A DNA stretch of 64,000 nt from the NCBI GenBank assembly GCA_020726505.1, contig JAHLEZ010000006.1, positions 2,728,001-2,792,000 of the forward strand, in the 5' to 3' direction. A program made the translations under genes and the position numbers. Below, piece by piece: positions 13,232 to 25,577 of this stretch. The stretch is from Leptodontidium sp. MPI-SDFR-AT-0119 (Eukaryota; Ascomycota; Leotiomycetes; Helotiales; Leptodontidiaceae). A model generated the notes under the pieces. It saw only the letters and a program-made list of their open reading frames with translations. It did not search any database and was not told the origin of the DNA. How positions within the stretch are numbered: the stretch's first letter is position 1; every line of letters starts with the position of its first letter.

Positions 13232-14989
13232 TCAAATCTTAGCCTCCATATTATCTTTCAAGAACTTCACTGTCTCCAAAGACTCCATTCCTGGATATTT
13301 CCAAGCAGACATATCCTCAAATGCCTGTGCTGTTGGCACATTCACAACACTCTGTCTGTGCGAGAAAGTGTCGATCCCCGACTTCCCTCTGTAACTTCCC
13401 ATCCCACTATCGCCTACACCTTCAAATGGCAATCCAGTCGGGGCAATTTGTCCCATGACATCGTTGATAGCAGCAGTTCCAGCGGAAGTCCAAGTCAAGA
13501 TATCCGTGGCTTGCTCTATATCATCAGAAAAGACGAAGAATCCAAGAGCTCCAGTCGACAATGATCTCAGCAACTTCTTTCCTTCAACATCCGTGCTGTA
13601 TTTCAAGACTGGCAGAATTGGACCGAAGATCTCCGTCTGAAGAAGTGAATCGTCGGCTTCCACATCTTTCATGACTGTTGGCTCGATGAAGCGATTCTCC
13701 GCATCGCCTTTGCCACCGAAGACAATTTCTCCCTTGCTGGATTCCAAGAGGGTCATGATCCGTTTCCAGTGGACTTTGTTTACGATCTTCCCTACTCTAT
13801 GTGGCTCAATGACATCGCCGTAGAACTCCTTGTTAACCTATGCTGAATTTTAGCATTCGCTCCTACGAATGATGTGTAAATGCAATCATACCCCTTTCAA
13901 AGCCTCAATGAAAAGCTCGTACACACTCTCATGAACAATGACCTGATTCGGCGCAAAGCAAGTCTGTCCTGCAATCGCAAATTTGCCCCACGCGATCCTC
14001 TTAGCAGCAAGTTCAATATCCGCCTTCTCAGTTACGAGAACACTGTTTTTGCCTCCAAGTTCCAGCGTGACAGGAGTGAGATGTTTGGCCGCGGATTGCA
14101 TTGCCTGCTTTCCGATGACTGTCCCGCCCGTGAATAGAAGATGGCCATATGGATACTGTAAGAGTTCCAAAGCCACATCTTTGTCTCCGTTTACTATCTT
14201 GAAACAAGTTGGATCAAGATATTTGGGGAGTAAATCCTCGAGGAGACTGGCTGTCTGAGGGGCAAGTTCGCTTGCGTATGTTAGCTGGGACGGATTGCTC
14301 TGATGTGGGTTAATCTTACCTGGGTTTTATGATGCCAGTGTTTCCGCATGCAATTACTGCCGCAAGAGGCAACAATGCTGAAATGGTTAATAGGACTTTT
14401 TTCTTTGCTGAGAAATCACTCACTCAAAGTGATTGGATAATTCCAGGTGCTAGTCTGAGTATCAGCAATGAATTCTTAAATATGTCCACAATACGTACCC
14501 GATGATCAAACAGGTTCCCTTCGGACGCTTGTAAATTGTTGGAGCCCAATTCTCAAATGGCGACGGAACTTCGACCGATTCAGGGGCCAGCCACTGCAGT
14601 TTCGGTTAGAAACCCTGACGTAAATACACCCCCAGAATACACACCTCGTCCATCTTTTCCAGGTAGAATGCAATCTCTTCAGTTCAGTAATGTGTTTCAA
14701 AGCTTTGGAGAGATATGTTACTCACATCATTCTTCACGAGTAGAATCTCGAGGACCTGAATCTGCACAGCGGGTTTCCCGATGTCGCCAGTGATGGCATC
14801 ATGAATCTTACTCTCATTCTCCTGAAATTCTGTTAAAACGGTACCTCATCGTTTGAATATAATCCCACATACATCAATTAATCTCCAAAGACTCTTCAAT
14901 TGCTCCTTGCGCCAAGCGATTTCCAATGTTTTTCCGGAGAGAAAGGAGGTATTTAGCTCGGCAACGACTTCGGAAATAGTTTTAGACAT
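13232..14989 (-). CDS. Aldehyde dehydrogenase, class 3 / fatty-aldehyde type
   Basis: NAD(P)-dependent oxidation of aldehydes to carboxylic acids. Eight exons on the minus strand: 14989-14873, 14821-14726, 14674-14645, 14593-14499, 14449-14424, 14377-14320, 14270-13892 and 13837-13232, giving about 468 residues, the usual length for the ALDH3 group. Introns are 46-54 bp. Splicing rebuilds the family core: 'GTCLIIG/TWNYPITL', 'AAVIACGNTGIIKPSELAP', 'LLFTGGTVIGKQAM', 'TLELGGKNSVLV' (general-base Glu about 211) and 'AIAGQTCFAPNQV' (catalytic Cys about 245). The C-terminal part has 'QTEIFGPILPVL' and 'LPFEGVGDSGMGSYRGKSGIDTF' split across the fold. Unlike many fatty-aldehyde dehydrogenases there is no hydrophobic C-terminal anchor; the protein ends 'LKDNMEAKI', so it is probably soluble. 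Two exons are very short (30 and 26 nt). Confidence 0.92.
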
Positions 14990-16690
14990 TTTACTGCTGA
15001 AAATTTATCTATGAGCTGGAATTTGAACAGAAAACACACTGCGACCTTGCTTTCTTTATATTTCTTTGAACCTAATACAGTGATACTCGGATTCTCGATG
15101 AGTTGATGTCCGCTCTAGGCCGCACAGCATGACAGGATTGAGAACGCGAATGCGGAAAACGCACTCGAGGTCATTGTCCTATTGAATCTTTACTACGAGC
15201 AATTCGAGCTTTCGGGTCAGCAACTCCATTGGCTTGCTGCTAACTGGTACAAGTTTTTGCGTATCGAGGAGTGGTGAGAACTTCCTAGGTGTCCTGTACT
15301 TATCACCAAACCAGAACACTACCAAGAGTCGGGTACTTCCGGCTCTCCACAATAATATTGAAGCGATCGTTCTAATCAGAATTGCTTACAAAGACCATGA
15401 CAAACAACTGAGAAGTCCCACCAAATTCCCAGCAGAACAATCAGCCACAAACCAACCAATTACAACGACCGCAACCTGCACAACCCACTCCGCAGATCTT
15501 CAGCCCCAGCGACTCCATTGTCCTAATGCAAACCCCATTGGAAAGCCTAAGCGCCTTCCATCGTGGGAGCGGCCGAACCCAGGTGGTAGTCAGCTTACTC
15601 GATGCATTAGCGAGGTCAGCACAATGCATGCAACTAACTCTTGGCCTTGTTTAAAGTTGTTCTCTCTGCTCGCCTGCTTTGGTACGGACGTACCGTCGAC
15701 GGGATGGGTTAACTAGAAACGGGTCAGCTTCTGGGATGATATCAGCCGAGGTGTTTGCCGAAAGCTTGGGGATGAGGAGTGCTTACTTTGAGGTGTCGCG
15801 TGCATCGCTTACGTCGGTTTCGTCGTTTTCGCTGGATAGAATAGCTTGAACGTGGCTGTGTAGGATCACTTACAAATTTGTTGCAAAAAAATTGCAGGTT
15901 GTTAACAAGCATTAAGGTTTTTGGTTGCAAGTGTTGTCATCTGTTCATTTTGGTCCCTTTGGAGGGGTGGTCAGGATATGGAATTTGTTGGACCTAGTTT
16001 TGTGTGACAGAAGACTTCTCCATGATCTCCCTCGAAGGAATTTTCAGAACGGAAGGGGAACTCAAACCCGAAAGTCCCTTCAAATAGAACACGCGGGATA
16101 TAGCCGGTGAAGTCGTCGTAATCCTTTGAATCTTCTCTATCTATTTGCTGGATGACAGCCAATAATTTCTATTCCTTCTACTCTCTCGGAGTATCCTCTG
16201 CTCTATGTTCTATCTTAATTTGCCCCATGATTGACATTAGCGTTCCACGTCGTACGTCGTAATGGAGATTTCCAACAGTGACAAATATCCGTATTGTAAA
16301 ACCAGGCGTTTCAACCATCTCCTTTGCTGATTTCACCGTCTTCGATAATCATCTGACGATTGCATCGTTCCACCTAGAGTGCTTCGCTTTTAGAGGGTAA
16401 AAATGGTATACCTTGGAGTGACCTAGATAGACCACTCCTCAATCACATCAAGTGACTTGAAGCATTGCTGGTGATACCATATCGCGCTTTTGGTCCAGAT
16501 CAAATTCCTGAAACAGAGTTGAGTTATTTCAATTCTTCTGGACCTTCTACCTGGGATCCCGGGCTTGAGTGCACATGTGTCGGTATCTCTCTCTCATATA
16601 TGCATAGCCATCGTCATTTCTACAGTCTCGTTGAGTCGATGAAGTTCCAATCCTGTCTCAAGTCAGTAAAGGTCTGCAATCTGCAATTGT
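14990..16690. other. Gene-poor spacer of 1.7 kb
   Basis: Contains the dehydrogenase promoter. A plus-strand open frame (15234-15716) has no recognisable domain and biased composition. I cannot support a gene here, nor a repeat or RNA gene. Confidence 0.4.
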
Positions 16691-18482
16691 CTACCCACCA
16701 GCTACCACCCATCTTCGATTGAAGTAGCTTAGCATCCTCCTCAACTGCTCGAAATCTTCCAGCCATCTCTGGTCGTGGAAATCCTCGGCTGTCAAGATGT
16801 GGTGCTGAGCACACCGAACAATATGTGCGACTCCGGGTGGCAGAATATCCACGTTGAAGGTTTGGGATTCTCGGTTGAAGGCGTAGGAAATATCGATGAC
16901 CATCCTTGTCAGTGTACTTAGAGCTGCCTCGATGGTTTGTTTGTAGTTCGCAGGTGTGTCAGAGTCAGGCATCTGTCCATGGGCACTTTGATGAAGCATA
17001 TACAAGCCACTAAGCCGTGTCAGTACGCATCTAAGGCACCAGGAATGAAACCTACGTAATCAGCATTTGAGTTGCACCGCAATATATTCCCCACCTCCCA
17101 TCCAGCTGCTCCATCACAGCTGCTAGAAGTCCCTGTAGGTCTCTTCCAAGCTGGTAAAGTTTGCAAACGACGGACTCCCCAGTCTCGATTGAGTATCGAA
17201 CCCGGTCGTAGAGATATGTTGCTTGGGCCTCTCTACCAAACGATCCAACCCCAGGAAGAGATGTCGCAGACACAAAGTATCGAAACATAGGCTGAGAAAA
17301 GGATCCTCCTCTATCCATCTCCTCAGGCTCCAAGGGTAGGTAGTCGTTCTCTCGGATGGGCCTCGTGGCTAACGGCCTTCCATTCATTCGGGGATTGCAA
17401 GATATAACCCTACAATGTATGAGCGTAGCCAAAATGTAATATGCAAGCCTCGTACCTGTCACAAATCACAAGTCCCCACCAAGTACTAAGCGCCTCTTCG
17501 TCTTCAAGCCATGCATCGCTACCCTCCACTTCCGCCGAACACGGCTTATTATGCAAGCCCATGGCGAAGGCCATTCGCGCCGTAGTGCCAATGGTGACAT
17601 ATGCGGCTTCGATCATCCCGTGCGCGTGCTCGTAATGTGATAAAATAACACCTGCTTGAACCAAGTGTAACGAGAAAGGGACAAACGCTTGGACTTGGGC
17701 GAATAGTGTCTTCGTAGCTAGGTAAAGCACTTCTCGGTCTTGCTCCATTTCTGGGTCTGTCGATGGGTGCTGTGTGATCAAACGCATCGCGAGGAGAAGA
17801 ATAGAGAAGTCTGCCGTTGGAGCGGTCTGGAAGTGGGTATAGCGATCATGAAATCGTTTCCTTGAAATGATGGGTAGCCAGAGATGTATGCTTTCGAAAT
17901 AGTTAAGAAGAATTTCTTCCAAATGCTTTCCTTCTACGCGAATTATCTGGGAGACTTGTGAAGCCATCACACTGTCTGTCGTCGTGAACTCCTGAGAGAC
18001 TCTAGGATCGAGTGTATTCGATGGAAAGACTTCCGACAGAGAGCTCATCAGCAATAGGGACAATCGAAGACTGGGACATAATCTTGATTTGAGTGACCGA
18101 GGGATGGAACCCCATGTTGAAGCAAGCCGCTGGTTGATTCCTAAAGGAGATGCCGCCCTCGATGTAGTCGCCTCACTCCCAGATCGTCGTGGCTCTTCCA
18201 GCTCTCCATATCTACAAATGGCTCGACGCCTGCCTCTATGTCAGTAAATTGTAGAAGAGGTGAATGTAAAGTCAACAAAGAACCCGTCATCGAGGCTTGG
18301 TCTAAGAAAGGGACATGTCCGATCGGCGGAGGAATGCGAAAGCGAGAGAAATGGGACAAGACTCACTTTATACACTGAGAGCAGCTTGGCAGCTTCTTGT
18401 CGCACCCCTTTTTGATACTCTTGCAATGAGAGCATACTTGAGGTGCTCGAAGTGCATTTTCTTGATTGTCGGAATGCGCCAT
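16691..18482 (-). CDS. Zn2Cys6 fungal transcription factor
   Basis: Four exons on the minus strand: 18482-18367, 18229-17456, 17409-17056 and 17009-16691 (about 520 residues). The zinc cluster is built across the first intron (137 bp): Cys17, 20, 27, 34 and 37 are in exon 1 ('VCSHCKSIKKGCDKKLPSC') and the sixth Cys (44) is in exon 2 ('KRRAICRYG'). The C-x6-C spacing is exact only with the acceptor I chose. The middle matches the fungal-specific TF domain ('LLNYFESIHLWLPIISRKRF', 'FSILLLAMRLITQHP', 'ARMAFAMGLHNKP', 'STWWGLVICDR/VISC'). It should be a nuclear sequence-specific regulator, probably binding CGG-type sites. Its target genes are unknown; neighbouring metabolic genes (dehydrogenase, permease) are candidates by position only. 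Confidence 0.9.
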
Positions 18483-21400
18483 CTGATGATGTATTTCCAA
18501 ATGGAGTCTTGTGACCGACCGGATGGTATTCAAGTGAGGGAAAAGATCCACCAAGTTGCAATTGTCGGCCGCAACAGTCACAGGCGTGAGACTTGTATAT
18601 GTTATCCCGTGCTGGAAGTGGCTAGCCCAGATTACCTCGACCCGTCAGCGATTGAATAGGGGCGGTTTGAGTCGACAGCAAGGCTTGATCTCCGATCTGC
18701 TTCAAGTAACAACCTTCCATCTATATACCGATCAAACAAAAAGTTCAGGCCATGTATTGTCAACTGGAAGTATTCAAGGGATTTCGAGGCTGAAGGCGCC
18801 AATATCATGACAGCCCAACCACGAGCGAAATAAGGTTGTGCTTAAAGCCCCCAACGATGGCCAGGGACACAGCTTTCGCCATCTTGGGGGCGTCCCATAA
18901 TCATGGTTACGTGATACCATACCCGTACGTCCGGATAAAAGCCGATCATGAGCGGAGGGTGACCTGGGACACACTGGTGTGGTTGTGGCCATAGGGCTAT
19001 GTGGTGCTTAGAATGACTGAGATGTGATGCGGGATTCGAGTTAGGGCATCCCGAAAGGGTCTTTCCTGACTCTTGTAGAACGCAGCTGACCCGTGGCTGC
19101 AGTGGCTTTCCAGGCTTACTATGCCCATTCAGGCAAACGATGGCTTGCGTTTTCCGGTGAATGGAAGATGCAGGTACAGGCAAATCAGAGGGGAGGGTAC
19201 GAGGTCATCACTGTGAATGGTAGGGTGGTGGAAGAAGTGGATAGAAACAGCCAGTAGGGCTGCATGCCCACCAGGTCTGCCATAAAAAGGCCTTGCCAAG
19301 ATACTTCGTGCATGCGGGTAGTTAAGGCCTGGGGACAGGGCTTGGCCTGTCAACAGTTAGTGGGGCAGGCCCTGACAGATCACACAAGTTTAGCGGCCTG
19401 GCACTGGAGTTCCAGCGGAGTTGAACGCTCGGAGAACCGCTGCTTCAGGGCATACATTCCCCGGCTGGCCACTTACTTTGTAATTCTATCTCCTGACTCA
19501 AGCGGTCCTAACGGACGACGACTTCCACGCGACAAATATATGACGACAACTCTCCCTCTGTCAAGCAGACTAAATTGTCACTGCCTTGCTTGAGACGTCC
19601 AGGCGAACAACATTTCAAATCATGTCCGCCTATACGAGACCTCAACTCGCCATTGTTTCTACTCTAGGCCTAGGGGTGCAGGCGTCCATCAGACTAGAAA
19701 CCCCGGTGCGGATTCGCTCACAGTGGGATCACTAAACATGCAGGCGGACTTATCATTAGGCGCAGTTCAAGAGTGTATGGTCAGCAGCTTGCTTTGAAGC
19801 CAGCCCGGCACCTCCACGCTTCCCCATTGACATAGGCTTTAAAGTCGGTGCGACCGTTAAGATGCCCCAAATCTCTGATGAATTAATTGACAATCTACCA
19901 GATCGCGCTTGCACACATGCGCGACTGACCACACACCATGATGAGCTTTGAAGCGCGGAAGGATCTGTTGCCGCGAGTATCGCAGCCATGCTGACGTGAT
20001 ATGTTCAGCTTGTGTACAACCGAACCCGAATGGAACGCCCGATAAACCATCCCGTACGCGATCCAAGACTTGGAGACTACCCTCTAAAGACGACATTCCC
20101 TCTCTGACAACACCTTGCGAATTGTCTTCTGAATTTCGACCACCAGGATGCGACATGCTGTCATCCTCAGCCGTTCACAACAGAAGAGTTACCGCTGCAT
20201 CAATGCCTGGGTCATGTACCTTCCTCAAAGGTACCTTAGAAATCCTACGAGTATTTCTTGCGACTGTGGTGTTGTGACAATGAGCATATCCAACAGCACG
20301 ATAAAGTCATGGAACCCAACAACAGAGCCCAAGTCGCTAACACACGAGGAAACATCAGCCACGAAAGTAAATGTGATGTTGTGAAGGCCGTAAGTGTCGG
20401 AATGGGCGTGAGGTGCAGCTCGGGTTGTTGATTTTCCAACAAGTTTTAAGCGCTGGCCCCCACCATCAGCTCATTCTTGGCAGTAAACACCCCTCAAAGT
20501 AAAGTTGCAAAGATGTCGGTGGGTTTTTGTCAGTGTTCGTTGTTCTAGTTCAAGGAGCTGACGTATCTCTCCAGTCATCAGGGATGGTATGCATGATTAT
20601 TTATTGATTGGCATTGATTACTCAGTCGTTGCACTGCTGGAATTACCCGCCTCGGGCTAGGAAATCTGCGAGGTGGCACCCGCTCCGCTTCTGGCTCTGG
20701 GAGAAGTGGTAACTATGCTAGGAACCTGTGGTCTCCCAAAGCGTCTAGGAAAATTGCACCAAGCGATAGATTTCCATGAATTATATTCGCGCAGACTCGT
20801 CATTTCTCCCAGCCAGAAGCCTTTGTGGTCCATACTATTTGCCAGCGGCAATAACTAAGAATTTGCAGAAGGCACCCTGTGCTTGAATCGATATATCCAC
20901 GAATTTCAAACTTACAAATTGTCATCCGAACAGTTTCTTTTGCGAATCTGTTTCGAATACATATTCAGGAAATTGTTTGAGCCGAAGTCCAGCGATAATG
21001 GGAGCAATCCCATTTCTGCATCATGTCCTTTTCCAAAACATTCCATTTTCTAGTTCGATTTGAAGACCCCATAGGACAAGATCACCCTTGCATTGCCCAG
21101 CTTGACGCTAGTAAAGGACGGCGGCCCAGATTGAGCGAGTGGCCAAGTCTTCTTTGAGTTCCCAGAGAGCAACTTGAGTCAGATTCTTCCTCACATCCAG
21201 CATTTTTTTAATTTATTCACAAAGGCCCATTTTCCATGTTACCCTACTGTCCCAATCTGCGAAGCAAGTTTCTCGTGACAGGCGGATACAGATCAACTGA
21301 GGCTCCTCACCAAACGCGAACGGCCACGAAACGCTCGTTGGAATCCGTTACATGCCTGTCTTATTCAATCTGGTGTCTCCTCGACGAAGTGCGGTACGTT

Positions 21401-22417
21401 CTGCGAGAGTTCAGTTCACCCCTCACAGCTTCTCGAACAGTGTCTTGTCACTTTGGCTCGCTAATCAAGAGGGGCTTAAGCGAAAATAAACAAAACGTCG
21501 AAAACCCCAACACAGGATTTGGGACGTTGATTTGCCTGTATGTAGCCATCCTTCATGCTCTATGGGGCCTCAAATCTGTTACAAATACAACATTGGAGGT
21601 TCAGTGACTTCTTTGATGCAGGATAATTTCTCCTCGTCGGATCTGCACCGATATTTTGGTTTTGAACCCACGTCAGTCAACACGGCCCACCTTCTAAGAG
21701 GGACGAGGCCACCAGGAACCGGGCTTCTTCGAAGCAACAGTATGAAGCTTTCTGCGGAAGCAAGTTCAAGGCATCACCTTCGCCATTTACTAAACTACCA
21801 CATCACATCTCTATATAATCTAGAGCACTGGGAACCAGGAAGCTCAATCTCTTACACTGGATTTGTTTCCAACTTTTTTCTATGTTTTTTTTGCGAATTT
21901 TGAGTACACTCGCTGTTAAAGTAAACTAAACATGGAAAGAGTGAGTGAGAGCGGCGCATCGACCAAAAGGGAGCGCGAACTATCATCGCTTCCCTGTTCT
22001 AAAATTCAATTGCATTGAGAATACAGAGATACAAGCAGCTCATACATAGTGGATATTGGGTCAGGAGCCAAGGATTACGATGTCAAGTAACATTGGAACC
22101 GGACGAACAGAACAAAAGTTTCCTGATCGTAAGCAACCTGAGCAACGATTCTACTTGAATGTCTTCGTATCATTGATTACACTAAGCACGGCTACCTGAG
22201 AATATGATGGCGAAGGAATCGTGTCATACTGATAAGCCAACTCGGAAACTGGCTTCGGCTTGTGAGCTATTGAGTCCGATTGAACATGGGACGAAAGAAT
22301 GTGACATGTTGCCTGGCATTCTGTGATCTTCCAAGAGTACAAATTGTACTCATCTACAGACAGGGTATCCAGTCAACAACTCAGCGCTGTCTCATGTCTT
22401 CAAAAGACTCCGAGCCT
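18483..22417. other. Gene-sparse 3.9 kb interval
   Basis: No open frame here has a recognisable domain. Base composition is ordinary, not AT-rich like the transposon block, so it is not obviously RIP-affected. Short frames at 19857-20156 (minus), 19948-20277 (plus) and 21236-21607 (plus) look random. A tiny possible three-exon peptide gene at 20513-20712 is listed separately. I see no tRNA-like or LTR-like structure. Confidence 0.4.
20513..20712 (+). CDS. Possible tiny spliced gene, 34 residues (speculative)
   Basis: An ATG at 20513 is followed after two codons by a GT, with a CTGAC branch-like site and CCAG acceptor (intron 20519-20574). A 12-nt exon (20575-20586) is followed by a GTATGC donor and a CTCAG acceptor (intron 20587-20625). 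The last exon (20626-20712) ends in TAA. The joined frame is open and the product is Trp/Arg-rich ('SLHCWNYPPRARKSARW'). Very short N-terminal exons do occur in small fungal genes, but this could be chance, and the second intron (39 bp) is short. Function unknown. Confidence 0.15.
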
Positions 22418-25400
22418 TCATATTCCGCCCAATTCTCCGGTATCAGCATCCATCTCGAAGTTATCCCCAGCCACAACATTAATGCCATCATGCCCTTCCC
22501 CTTCGATGACTTTACCCTGCTCGTAGGTAACTCTCTTCCAGCCGCTGGGTTCCGAGGCATCTTTGATCCACTCCATGGTCGGGAAGTAGTGATCATTCTT
22601 CTTCATTGTAATGACCCAGGGGACATTATCAAAAGTCATGGCCTTGAGACGGAAATCTAAATTGGTTAGCTGATGCAACTAGACACTTCGGTTGTACTTA
22701 CATGTGTTATCCGGAATGTCAACAACCGCCTTCAAGAAGGACTTTAAGTCTGGGGTAGATTTGCCGTTGACGTGGGTGACGAAGTTCGTTGGTGCTAAGC
22801 CATATTGATATGCTGGGCTTCCTCTCGTGCGTGCCGAAACGTATACCTCGCTGTGCAGCTTGCTAATCTGTTGTCGAACAGCATGATGAGGTTTGTGTAA
22901 GATGGCTCCGCAGAAGCTGATAGCTCGGTCGGTTTCAAGGTCGTCAGCAGACACAGTGGGTATCCGGAGAGTCATCTCAACACAGTCGCGAATGATGACA
23001 GCGTCCAAATACTCGTGGTCATACATGACATCAAGTTCTGAGACCCGGGTAATGATCTTGCCGTTGAGGGTTAAGATGAGGTCTCCCTCAAGCAGGGCAC
23101 CGGCATCATCACCCCTCTCGAATGTTCTCTTCCGAATCATAAAGAGTTGATGACGAGATGAGTTATCGTCTGAGACCTTCTTAATCCATTCCTCGGAGAC
23201 ACCCATGATGCGGGCTTGGCTCATTTGGATAGCGTTGAACTCTACACTCAGCATGCGCAATTTTGGTTTCTCGCCGCGTTGGATCTGTCTAATGACAGGG
23301 AGGAGAGTAGGCGTAGCAAGACCAAGATGGTAATCTGTATCCTTCGAGGTCACCGGGGATCTCTCCCCGAGATACGTGAGCCAGAGGGCCTGAACTGTTC
23401 CGTCCTCACCCACAAGTACACCACTTCCACATTGGCCACTCAAGCTTGTATCAACCGTAATGGCATCAACATTAACAGCTCGGTATCGGGGTGCTCCAGA
23501 ATTCGCAGGGATTGCAACAGCCGTGATGTCGGTAATGGTAGTCTGAGCAATGACAATACGCATATTCTGGTTGAAGCCCACAAAATAGGTTGATGCACCT
23601 TGAGTAACTTGCTTGGTACTCAATTTTGCACTCTGAACAGGAGCATCAACGAGAGATGGATCATACTTGATGATGGCGTAATTCTGGAGGGGATGCATGA
23701 ACACGACCTTGCCTTCCACAATGATTGAATCTGCAATGGTAATGGAGATATCGCAGAGATCATAAGGTACAATGGCTCTAGATATGACAACCAAACCCTT
23801 CTCTGCGTCAATCACAACACCCATGCCCCACTTTCTGTTCCGAGGGAAACCATCCAACTTCACAGGCATAGTGCACAGAACCCGGACGAAACTGCGAACA
23901 ACATCTGCAGCTGCAGGGTGTTGCGGGTTTTCCAGCTGAATGAAACTGGCAGATCGTGGGACTGGAGGGACTCGAGGAAGTGCATCAGCGAGATCGGTAA
24001 AGTCCCAGAGTCCGGTCTCGTCATTTCTGACTGCCATTCTCATTTTGCTAGACCAATGTCGATCAATGTGGAGGATGCTGGTGTTTAGTGTGTGAAGATC
24101 TCGGAGATGCTTGTATGTGACAACTACTCTGGACCGATCAGGAATTCCCTTCATGACCTCGATAAACGAGTCAAGATCAGGAGTCTTCTTGTGATCGACA
24201 GTTTGTATGATCCACCCGTTGTCTGTGCTTTCGAACCTAAACGATCCTGTTGCTTCACAGACAAACACACCCTTGCAAGCAACGGCATACAGGCGTGCCT
24301 GCTGGTAGGAAAGGTTGTGGAAGCTAGCACCTGCGACAGAGACAAACCGATCAGGAGTAATGGCGTGTAGATCGCCAACTGTGACCTCCACCTCGACATC
24401 TTCTCCGCCTCTCTGCAGGAGAAGTTTGACCTTTCCATCCACGTTGGAGTCCAGGATATCATCCAATCTAATAAATTGAGTGAGCAACTCTCCATTGACC
24501 TTGATCAGAACATCACCCTCCTCAACTTTGTGATCCGATGGGCCTTCTGGTAGTACGATCTCGGCAACGAGCAATCCAGTCTCTTTGGGGAAACCTTTCC
24601 GAATTGCGCTCTCCCATTCAGGCGACAAGCCCAGTCTCCGGCACTCATCAAATGGTTTGATCATCCACTGGCATTGTATTGTGCCTCTGGTGATGGGCTT
24701 CCCTTCCTGGACACATCGCAAAGCTCGCAGGGGACGATCGAGGGGCAAGAAATAATCCGTAGCCGCACCATCACTTCTTCCGCCAGCTTGCAGCGCAACA
24801 GCATACCCATCGATATTTACAACAGGACTTCCGGAACTTCCTCCACTTGCAGCAGCGGCGGCCTGTATGTAGTTTGTGTTGAAATCGCAATATCCGTCGC
24901 CGTATTCGGGGGCGTTCCTATCCAATCGACTGATGACTCCAGAAAGGATACTGAGCTTCTCTCCAGCATCGTTACCCACGACTCTGATTTCGGATCCAAC
25001 TTTGGCAAGGTCCGGTCGTAGGGTCAAGGCAGCAACAGGCATGTATTTGATGGCTTTCGGATCGAATCGTAGGATGCCAAAATCATGAACAGGGTCGCGA
25101 TACACGGGGTAGGCGTCGACTTCTTCGTGGTTGTCGAAAATACAGTATCCCCAGAAAGGTCCAGAACCAACAACGTGCCGATTTGTCATGATGTATCTGG
25201 AGGTGTCAGCAGAGTCTCCCAAACAAAGTGCGAACTTACCCCCTCTCTGCGTCAACTACAAATCCCGTAGCTTCACTTGTGAGAGCTGGATCTGTATCAA
25301 AAGAGCACGTTTGACAAAACCGTATTGACACGACATTCTTGACAACCTTCTCTACGCAAGCTTGCCACTCTGCTGTATCTGCCAAACCAGGTAGAACTCT

Positions 25401-25577
25401 TGCCTCCTCCATCTCCATCTCCTCGTCTTCGTAGACCCCTACCTCTGGTGTATTCTCTCCTGCTGACTCCTTGCCGTTGATTGCTCGGTGTTGCTTTTGG
25501 GGTCTCTCTGTGATGGCTCCAGGGTGCTGCTTTCGCTTTGCGCGCAAGGAACCATTAGCACCATTCGCAGTCGACAT
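22418..25577 (-). CDS. nma111: Nma111-type HtrA serine protease (pro-apoptotic, nuclear)
   Basis: Three exons on the minus strand: 25577-25240, 25196-22702 and 22656-22418, about 1023 residues, close to yeast Nma111. The trypsin-like domain shows the catalytic triad His120 ('[11 protein letters not shown]'), Asp151 ('[13 protein letters not shown]') and Ser234 ('[11 protein letters not shown]'). PDZ segments follow ('[21 protein letters not shown]', '[19 protein letters not shown]'), with a second degenerate protease-like half ('[15 protein letters not shown]'), the duplicated layout typical of this family. The N-terminus has a basic cluster ('RAKRKQH') fit for nuclear import and an acidic stretch. 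In yeast the orthologue cleaves the IAP-like Bir1 and promotes apoptosis-like death. The last intron junction joins 'DIPDNT' to '[10 protein letters not shown]'. Start ATG 25577 gives the expected N-terminus; the ORF is open further upstream but without family similarity. Confidence 0.95.

Noticed and set aside
15234..15716. Plus-strand open frame of 160 codons
   Set aside because: Ordinary spacer composition, no domain, no splice context, and competing frames on both strands.
10541..18482. Secondary-metabolite or catabolic gene cluster (permease, aldehyde dehydrogenase, transcription factor)
   Set aside because: No backbone enzyme is present and the three genes are separated by gene-free gaps; proximity alone is not evidence.
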